From Tetragonia tetragonoides (Eukaryota; Streptophyta; Magnoliopsida; Caryophyllales; Aizoaceae), in NCBI GenBank assembly GCA_038025085.1, contig CM076144.1, positions 15,469,501-15,533,500 on the forward strand: a stretch of DNA of 64,000 nt. The letters run 5' to 3'. Positions 57,210-64,000 of the stretch are shown here, piece after piece. Numbering within the stretch: the first letter of the stretch is position 1; each line of letters begins with the position of its first letter. The position numbers and the translations under genes are program-made. The notes beneath the pieces were generated by a model that worked only from the letters and a program-made list of their open reading frames with translations, made no database searches and was not told the DNA's origin.

Positions 57210-57775
57210 CCCACATGTGGAGGAGACTAGATTGCGCACAAGTCCTGTGAATTTCCATCCTAAATTAATTGGTGTTAAGTGGAGTAACTCTAACTTATAT
57301 ACAATCCAACTCTCTCCAATTTTAATGCGATACACTCACAGTGAGTTAGATAGACTTTTGAACACTTCACCTCCCATGTAAATCCCTTCAAACTCGACAA
57401 TTTAGAGATAGGTCAACTTCTCATCATGAAGTTCAACATACATCCCTCTTTTTTGGGCTACCTAACTTGGACACATAGTATTGTTGGGCTCTTCTTACTC
57501 CAAACAACAAATCAAATCTTCCTTCAGTTGCATGATTAATGAGTCTCCTCACAGGGCAATGGATCAGGATCTTTACCATGGATTTTGATACTATATTTAA
57601 ATCTTGAGTGCGCCTATATTACCTTGCAGTCTTACACATGGAGAAGAGTAGATTGCACACAAGCCCAATTAAGTTCTATCCTAAAATCAATAATTGGTAT
57701 TACATGGAGTAATCCACAAAATTGTATACAATCTAACTCTCCACAATTCTTCCAATACGGAAAACTCACATACAT
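57210..57775. repeat. Two diverged direct copies of a 140-bp segment
   Basis: Copy 1 (about 57210-57350) and copy 2 (about 57630-57770) share CACATGGAG-like, AGATTG(C)(A/G)CACAAG, TATCCTAAA-like, GGAGTAA and TACAATC(C/T)AACTCTC in order. Unknown family. Confidence 0.65.
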
Positions 57776-58889
57776 GCATGTTTGCGGGTTATACTCTTAA
57801 CCAAAGGAATTGAAAACTACTGTCCTAATATCTAATTTCCGATGTTCAATAGACTGAAATAAAGATCTCACTGGACGAACTACAAGCTTCTTACAACTTA
57901 ATCCACACATATTGGTAACCCTTAATATAATGAATACTTACTCCGGTCTACCAAAATTGTTCAAGAAAACTTTTGACAGTCTCACAACTATGCGAAAACC
58001 TAAACTTAGTTTTTAACTCACTATAATAGATCATTACATCATAAAACAATCCTATACATTTAGTGTAAAAATAGTCATCTACAACAAAATTACAAGTAAT
58101 TAACTTTTGCTTAACACATCTTGGACGTAATTTCAAATCCGTTATCCTTGTTCTTTTAATATTGTAATTTATCATCTTAACTTATTCAATTTATTTCACC
58201 AAAAAACAGACCGTTATTGAGTCAGAGTCAGTGCTATGGCAGTGAGTGGGCTAGGGTGCAGAAGGAGGGCCAATAAGTGTTTTATCACCGTCTTGTAAAT
58301 GGACAAAATACAAATGTTATGTAACGGGAAAGAACAACAAATAAAGATAAAGAAGCACTGAATCAAATCAATTATAATTTTCCATCTCCAATAATTATTA
58401 TGAAGTCTTAGTTACTCGTTAGTGGTGAGCTTCTGTCTTGTACTGTGTTTGGTTTTGTGCTGCGATCTGAAACAATGCAAGTGGATATATATAGTAAACT
58501 AATAATGGACACTCTTTGTCAAAAAATAAATAAATAATGGACACTAGACAGCCACTCGTAACAGATAATGTCACTAACGATATGGCCTCTCTGTCACTAA
58601 CAAATCACAGAAACTTTTAGTGAAAATATGGGCCTCTCTATTATACTCTATGATAGATGGTTTTACAAAATAATAACCTAAGTTTTGAGAGTTCCTTAAA
58701 GGAGATATTATGAAGTTTGTTGTCATTGATTGAAATTCAACAGTGTCAACCACATTGGCTAGCTTTAGGTCACTTGCATGTACAAGAAAATCTCCACAGA
58801 TATTTTTAAAAATCTATAGGATCATACTTCTTCATATCTTCAATAAGCTTTATATTTTACCTTTTGAGTTTGTGAAAAAAATGAGATTC
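57776..58889. other. Spacer without recognised genes
   Basis: No gene or clear repeat boundary. AT-rich. Confidence 0.4.
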
Positions 58890-59260
58890 TGTTAAAATAA
58901 ATGAGGACTAGAATTTTACATCGAAAATTTTGAAAAGGTATCAGAGCCCATCACAGTCAATCATGCCTCCCCCCCCCCCCCAATATTCATTCAGTATGCA
59001 AGAAGTTTATTCATTGGGTTCATATTATGGTCATTCCTTGGTAGTTCAGTCCACCCTTCAGGCTCAAAAGAGGCATTCGCGTGCGAGGGAGTGTTAAAGT
59101 AAGTGAGGATTAGAGTCCCACATTGGAGTATTTGAGGAAGAAACACTAATATATAAGTCAAATGAGCTGCTCCTTCTATTGTCAATGGTTTTAGGATGGA
59201 CCCTCACTTGATCAGTTATGTGTGATGTTACTTTCCTCCTCCATGGGACTTGTACAATAT
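58890..59260 (+). mobile_element. TRIM-like LTR remnant
   Basis: TGTTAAAATAAATGAGGACT (58890) and TGTTAAAGTAAGTGAGGATT (59092) look like two LTR starts. Between them lie a PBS-like GGTATCAGAGCCC (58937), a poly-C tract (about 58967-58981) and a purine tract GCGAGGGAG just before the second start. The internal region is only about 150 bp. The first LTR would be shortened, and the right end of the second is not defined. Confidence 0.5.
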
Positions 59261-59690
59261 GAAAATAATATTCATAGATTCATTTATAATTTATAATTGT
59301 AGTTTCACAATTTTTCAACTTTTTATAAGTTTGATATTTGTATGTATTACTATTTTATAGTTGTTGATGGTGAAAGTGTTGTCTTAAATATTGGGTAAAG
59401 TCAAACAAAAAAACTCTTTCGAAGGGGGTTTATGTTAGGATTAAACATGGCAGTCCAACATATAAGTATACGCTCAAGAACAATAACTACAATGACAAAC
59501 AATAACAAAAAGAACAAACGACATTGTAATGTAGCTCAAACCAAACAATTTACCTGCATTCACAATCAATCATATTATAATAATAATCTTCACAATAATC
59601 GCAATACATTCACCCGCATAAGAGTTAACATTGTGTTTGTATCTCTCTTAATTTGAGTAGCACTCCAAGTATGCTGACTACCTCCCATAA
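59261..59690. other. Spacer without recognised features
   Basis: AT-rich. The 74-codon ORF at 59432-59656 has no recognised domain. Confidence 0.4.
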
Positions 59691-59695
59691 ATAAA

Positions 59696-60452
59696 TGTTA
59701 AGGTAACGCCCCAAATACCAAATAATATTTAGTTGTGTTTTATTTTATTTTAGTTTTGTAAAGAAAATAAAATAGAACAAAAAGAAAAAGAAAAGAAAAA
59801 CAAAAGAAAAAAAAAAGGAAGTTAAAAAGTTGGGAAAACAAAAAGGCTGAAGCCTTTTGATTTTCTTTAGTTGATAATTGGGAAACAAAAGGTCTTAGCC
59901 TTTTGGTCTTCTTTAGTTGTTGATGATTGAATATAAAGGGGGCAAGCCCTTTGTTTTTGCAATGCCGAGTGATTGAGTTTGGCAGTAAAAGGAAGCCCAA
60001 ACAAAACGAAAGAAGTGAGAGCCAAGTGAGTGAGAGACAAACAAAGTGTGAGAGAAATTGAGTATTTCTCCAAAGAGGTTTGTTCCAGTTCACGGTTGAT
60101 TCGGTTTGTTTGGGTGAAGGTAATCGGAGTATTCGGATCGGTCATCGACAGGTATTTGTGGGTGTATCTTTGGTTTTGTGGGAGTACCAAATTGAGTTAG
60201 GGTTTGTCAATTTGTACTAGTACCAAAGATAGATAGTCTACTTGTTGCTTGATCTTGTGAGTGTTGCCTTTGTACTCTTGATTATCATAGTGGATTATTG
60301 TTTAGTGCGTGGAGGTCCGCACCGTGGTTTTTCCTCTAATTGAGAGGGGTTTTCCACGTAAAATTGTTTGTGTTGTTTTCGGGTTTTTGCACTTTATTTT
60401 TCCGATTATCTGTTATTCTGATTGTGGGTAAATACCGTAGTTTTCCCCAACA
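59696..60452 (+). repeat. First LTR of array 2
   Basis: 757 bp, TGTTAAGGTAACGCC to TTTTCCCCAACA. Differs from the second LTR only at 59700 (A for G) and 60016 (T for G) by visual comparison. It holds three successive hairpins at 59841-59858, 59886-59905 and 59935-59952. Confidence 0.9.
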
Positions 60453-60454
60453 AG

Positions 60455-60466
60455 TGGTATCAGAGC
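60455..60466 (+). promoter_or_regulatory. Primer binding site, array 2 copy 1
   Basis: TGGTATCAGAGC two bases after the LTR. The second unit has the same site at 62638-62649. Confidence 0.92.
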
Positions 60467-60537
60467 TTTGGTTGTAGGATCGGTGGTGGGAAAATTACTC
60501 TATTTGTTGAAGGAGGAATTATTTTTGTGCAAGTAAG

Positions 60538-61884
60538 ATGTCTGGTAGTGTGCCCAAATTTGATATTCCTTTGTTTGATGGTAAAATTAATTTTACTGTG
60601 TGGAAGAGTACGGTTGAGGATTTGTTGGTTCAACAAAATTTAGATGAGGCTTTAGATGAGACAAAGCCTAGTGGGGTGACCGATGCCCAATGGACATCGA
60701 AGAAGAAGAAAGCTGTCAGTACTATTAGATTAGCTAGGGCTCCGGAGATCAAGTATAATTACTTGACTGAGACAGATCCAAAGAAGTTGTTGGATAAGCT
60801 TCAGAGTGTATATGCATCAAAGTCACTGACTAACAAGCTTTGTTTGAGATATGAGTTGTACCAGCTAAAGATGGAGCAAGGTACAGCGTTGCAGGACCAC
60901 ATTAACAGTTTTAACCAGCTAGTATGTCAGTTAAGAAATGCAGATGAGAAGATCTCCGATCAAGAGGAGGCATTGTTATTGTTGGCTTCACTACCTAAGT
61001 CCTACAGGCCAATTGTGCAGACATTACTTGTAGGGAGGACAGAGATTACACTAGATGAAGCAATGACAGTGTTGAGAGAGAATGATCGGATGATGTTGCA
61101 GGTTGATGGTGTATCTCCTAGTGATGGAGGAGATAGAGTACTAGCTGCGGAGGTGTCCGAAAGAGGGAGGAATCATGAGAGAAGAGGTGGTGGCCCGAGA
61201 AGTAGGTCGAAGTCGCGTGCGAGAGACTTTAGTAACATAGAGTGTTACTATTGTGGTGAGAAGGGTCATATTCAGAGTCGTTGTCCAAAGATGAGAGATG
61301 ATTTGAAGAGTTTCAAGCAGCTGCAAGAGAAGATGGGTAAGACCAAAATTGATGATGATAGCGGTTCCTCTAATGTAATTATGTCTTGTGATGGTAATAA
61401 GGAGTTGTTCTTGACTAGTAACAATGAGGGGAAGGAAAGCAAAGAGAGTTGGGTGTTGGACTCCGGCGCTTCGGTTCACATTTGTAGAGACCATGCTATG
61501 TTTGATACTTTGTGCCAAGATGGTGAGTATGGTGACATCAACATGGGGAGTGGTAAGTTGAAGGCCAAAGGGATGGGAAGCATCCGCATTGAGCTCCATG
61601 GTGGTGTGACTAGAACCTTCCACAATGTGAGGTATGTACCCGATGCTCATGTTAACGTGATTTCGTTGGGTGAGTTGACATCGCAAGGGTGTAGATACAT
61701 TGGTACGGGAAGGTGGTGCAAAGTGTATCGTGGTACTACTTTGATTGTGCAAGGAAAGAAGGCGGAGAACAACTTGTGCTATGTTGAGGGTCATTGCGTA
61801 GGGAGGAGCAAGGCCAAGAAGAAGGTCCGTTTCTCGGACAAGGTAGAAGTATTTGGTGATTTGGGTCGAGGGAGGATTTGTTGA
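60538..61884 (+). CDS. gag: Intact gag-protease polyprotein of a TR-GAG element
   Basis: 448 uninterrupted codons. Residues 1-200 form a Copia-type gag (FDGKINFTVWKSTVEDLL start, LQSVYASKSLTNKLCLRYEL, LLLLASLPKSYRPIVQTLL). A basic, Arg/Ser-rich stretch (about 215-233) precedes the CCHC zinc knuckle CYYCGEKGHIQSRC (Cys236, Cys239, His244, Cys249). A retropepsin-like site LDSGASVHIC has the catalytic Asp at 308. The Copia-typical VRYVPDAHVNVISLGELTS and AENNLCYVEG follow. Integrase, RT and RNase H are absent: the frame goes straight to a basic tail (KAKKKVRFSDKVEVFG) and GRGRIC. The last codons overlap the purine tract, and the stop codon is inside the next LTR. The protein should assemble particles and bind RNA; replication enzymes must come from elsewhere. 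Confidence 0.9.
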   Translation: MSGSVPKFDIPLFDGKINFTVWKSTVEDLLVQQNLDEALDETKPSGVTDAQWTSKKKKAVSTIRLARAPEIKYNYLTETDPKKLLDKLQSVYASKSLTNKLCLRYELYQLKMEQGTALQDHINSFNQLVCQLRNADEKISDQEEALLLLASLPKSYRPIVQTLLVGRTEITLDEAMTVLRENDRMMLQVDGVSPSDGGDRVLAAEVSERGRNHERRGGGPRSRSKSRARDFSNIECYYCGEKGHIQSRCPKMRDDLKSFKQLQEKMGKTKIDDDSGSSNVIMSCDGNKELFLTSNNEGKESKESWVLDSGASVHICRDHAMFDTLCQDGEYGDINMGSGKLKAKGMGSIRIELHGGVTRTFHNVRYVPDAHVNVISLGELTSQGCRYIGTGRWCKVYRGTTLIVQGKKAENNLCYVEGHCVGRSKAKKKVRFSDKVEVFGDLGRGRIC

Positions 61885-62635
61885 GGTAACGCCCCAAATA
61901 CCAAATAATATTTAGTTGTGTTTTATTTTATTTTAGTTTTGTAAAGAAAATAAAATAGAACAAAAAGAAAAAGAAAAGAAAAACAAAAGAAAAAAAAAAG
62001 GAAGTTAAAAAGTTGGGAAAACAAAAAGGCTGAAGCCTTTTGATTTTCTTTAGTTGATAATTGGGAAACAAAAGGTCTTAGCCTTTTGGTCTTCTTTAGT
62101 TGTTGATGATTGAATATAAAGGGGGCAAGCCCTTTGTTTTTGCAATGCCGAGTGATTGAGTTTGGCAGTAAAAGGAAGCCCAAACAAAACGAAAGAAGGG
62201 AGAGCCAAGTGAGTGAGAGACAAACAAAGTGTGAGAGAAATTGAGTATTTCTCCAAAGAGGTTTGTTCCAGTTCACGGTTGATTCGGTTTGTTTGGGTGA
62301 AGGTAATCGGAGTATTCGGATCGGTCATCGACAGGTATTTGTGGGTGTATCTTTGGTTTTGTGGGAGTACCAAATTGAGTTAGGGTTTGTCAATTTGTAC
62401 TAGTACCAAAGATAGATAGTCTACTTGTTGCTTGATCTTGTGAGTGTTGCCTTTGTACTCTTGATTATCATAGTGGATTATTGTTTAGTGCGTGGAGGTC
62501 CGCACCGTGGTTTTTCCTCTAATTGAGAGGGGTTTTCCACGTAAAATTGTTTGTGTTGTTTTCGGGTTTTTGCACTTTATTTTTCCGATTATCTGTTATT
62601 CTGATTGTGGGTAAATACCGTAGTTTTCCCCAACA
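61879..62635 (+). repeat. Second LTR of array 2
   Basis: 757 bp, TGTTGAGGTAACGCC to TTTTCCCCAACA, after the purine tract GGTCGAGGGAGGATT. Its first six bases complete the gag ORF (TGT TGA). The three U3 hairpins recur at 62024-62041, 62069-62088 and 62118-62135. Confidence 0.92.
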
Positions 62636-62637
62636 AG

Positions 62638-62649
62638 TGGTATCAGAGC
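62638..62649 (+). promoter_or_regulatory. Primer binding site, array 2 copy 2
   Basis: TGGTATCAGAGC two bases after the second LTR. Confidence 0.92.
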
Positions 62650-62720
62650 TTTGGTTGTAGGATCGGTGGTGGGAAAATTACTCTATTTGTTGAAGGAGGA
62701 ATTATTTTTGTGCAAGTAAG

Positions 62721-64000
62721 ATGTCTGGTAGTGTGCCCAAATTTGATATTCCTTTGTTTGATGGTAAAATTAATTTTACTGTGTGGAAGAGTACGGTTGA
62801 GGATTTGTTGGTTCAACAAAATTTAGATGAGGCTTTAGATGAGACAAAGCCTAGTGGGGTGACCGATGCCCAATGGACATCGAAGAAGAAGAAAGCTGTC
62901 AGTACTATTAGATTAGCTAGGGCTCCGGAGATCAAGTATAATTACTTGACTGAGACAGATCCAAAGAAGTTGTTGGATAAGCTTCAGAGTGTATATGCAT
63001 CAAAGTCACTGACTAACAAGCTTTGTTTGAGATATGAGTTGTACCAGCTAAAGATGGAGCAAGGTACAGCGTTGCAGGACCACATTAACAGTTTTAACCA
63101 GCTAGTATGTCAGTTAAGAAATGCAGATGAGAAGATCTCCGATCAAGAGGAGGCATTGTTATTGTTGGCTTCACTACCTAAGTCCTACAGGCCAATTGTG
63201 CAGACATTACTTGTAGGGAGGACAGAGATTACACTAGATGAAGCAATGACAGTGTTGAGAGAGAATGATCGGATGATGTTGCAGGTTGATGGTGTATCTC
63301 CTAGTGATGGAGGAGATAGAGTACTAGCTGCGGAGGTGTCCGAAAGAGGGAGGAATCATGAGAGAAGAGGTGGTGGCCCGAGAAGTAGGTCGAAGTCGCG
63401 TGCGAGAGACTTTAGTAACATAGAGTGTTACTATTGTGGTGAGAAGGGTCATATTCAGAGTCGTTGTCCAAAGATGAGAGATGATTTGAAGAGTTTCAAG
63501 CAGCTGCAAGAGAAGATGGGTAAGACCAAAATTGATGATGATAGCGGTTCCTCTAATGTAATTATGTCTTGTGATGGTAATAAGGAGTTGTTCTTGACTA
63601 GTAACAATGAGGGGAAGGAAAGCAAAGAGAGTTGGGTGTTGGACTCCGGCGCTTCGGTTCACATTTGTAGAGACCATGCTATGTTTGATACTTTGTGCCA
63701 AGATGGTGAGTATGGTGACATCAACATGGGGAGTGGTAAGTTGAAGGCCAAAGGGATGGGAAGCATCCGCATTGAGCTCCATGGTGGTGTGACTAGAACC
63801 TTCCACAATGTGAGGTATGTACCCGATGCTCATGTTAACGTGATTTCGTTGGGTGAGTTGACATCGCAAGGGTGTAGATACATTGGTACGGGAAGGTGGT
63901 GCAAAGTGTATCGTGGTACTACTTTGATTGTGCAAGGAAAGAAGGCGGAGAACAACTTGTGCTATGTTGAGGGTCATTGCGTAGGGAGGAGCAAGGCCAA
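62721..64000 (+). CDS. gag: gag-protease polyprotein, second unit, 3' end outside the window
   Basis: Open from ATG to the last base of the window, about 426 codons, with no stop. Sequence and landmarks are the same as in the unit at 60538 (zinc knuckle CYYCGEKGHIQSRC, LDSGASVHIC). About 22 residues are missing at the C-terminus. No difference from the first unit was seen in the stretches compared. Confidence 0.88.
   Translation, partial: MSGSVPKFDIPLFDGKINFTVWKSTVEDLLVQQNLDEALDETKPSGVTDAQWTSKKKKAVSTIRLARAPEIKYNYLTETDPKKLLDKLQSVYASKSLTNKLCLRYELYQLKMEQGTALQDHINSFNQLVCQLRNADEKISDQEEALLLLASLPKSYRPIVQTLLVGRTEITLDEAMTVLRENDRMMLQVDGVSPSDGGDRVLAAEVSERGRNHERRGGGPRSRSKSRARDFSNIECYYCGEKGHIQSRCPKMRDDLKSFKQLQEKMGKTKIDDDSGSSNVIMSCDGNKELFLTSNNEGKESKESWVLDSGASVHICRDHAMFDTLCQDGEYGDINMGSGKLKAKGMGSIRIELHGGVTRTFHNVRYVPDAHVNVISLGELTSQGCRYIGTGRWCKVYRGTTLIVQGKKAENNLCYVEGHCVGRSKA

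Larger units (their letters stand above)
59696..64000 (+). mobile_element. Young tandem array of gag-only LTR elements, cut by window end
   Basis: LTR, internal, LTR, internal (truncated), with a strict 2183-bp period (59696 to 61879; gag starts 60538 and 62721). Same family as 11152-18867 by gag, PBS, LTR ends and R/U5-side LTR sequence, but with a different U3 block. ATAAA (59691-59695) is the predicted left target duplication; its partner is beyond the window. The two units look identical apart from two LTR bases. Confidence 0.9.

Overview
The window is nuclear DNA of a flowering plant, most likely a eudicot. It holds spliced genes with GT-AG introns from two plant-specific families, plus plant-type transposable elements: Copia-like gag-only LTR elements primed by initiator tRNA-Met, a Cassandra element carrying 5S rRNA-like sequence, and Stowaway, Tourist/Harbinger, hAT and CACTA derivatives, Helitron and tRNA-derived SINEs. 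I cannot name the species from the sequence.

Only two host genes are convincing, both on the plus strand. The first (1726-7909, three coding exons) encodes a 395-residue RING E3 ubiquitin ligase of the LOG2/LUL family, with a putative N-myristoylation start and a C-terminal C3HC4 RING split by intron 2. That intron contains a 5S rRNA pseudogene and a tRNA-derived SINE. The second (34656-36828, three coding exons) encodes a 596-residue heavy-metal-associated isoprenylated plant protein (HIPP): an N-terminal HMA domain, a very long Asn/Gln/Gly/Asp-rich tail and a C-terminal CaaX box.

Most of the rest is mobile DNA. At 11152-18867 four LTRs alternate with three gag-protease internal regions in one tandem array, bounded by a single 5-bp target duplication (CCTGA); every gag copy is broken. 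At 59696-64000 a younger array of the same family has a 2183-bp period, an intact 448-codon gag-protease ORF and a second copy cut by the window edge. At 47874-50521 an unrelated but structurally similar gag-only element (TSD GATGG) sits inside the 5' LTR of a Cassandra-type TRIM (47813-51161). A decayed Copia reverse transcriptase/RNase H element lies at 27983-30317. None of the gag-only elements encodes integrase or reverse transcriptase, so they would need proteins supplied in trans.

The spacers carry two families of small Harbinger-like elements that share TIRs (GGGTGTGTTCTTTTTCACTT) but are filled with different degenerate, nearly palindromic minisatellites. Two of them are interrupted by solo LTRs with perfect target duplications, one by a retroposed fragment with a 15-bp duplication, and one by a fold-back element. 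Other MITEs, hAT elements (some nested), a CACTA element, a probable Helitron, SINEs, LINE fragments and microsatellites fill most of the remainder. Boundaries of small elements were read by eye and may be off by a few bases unless a target duplication is given.
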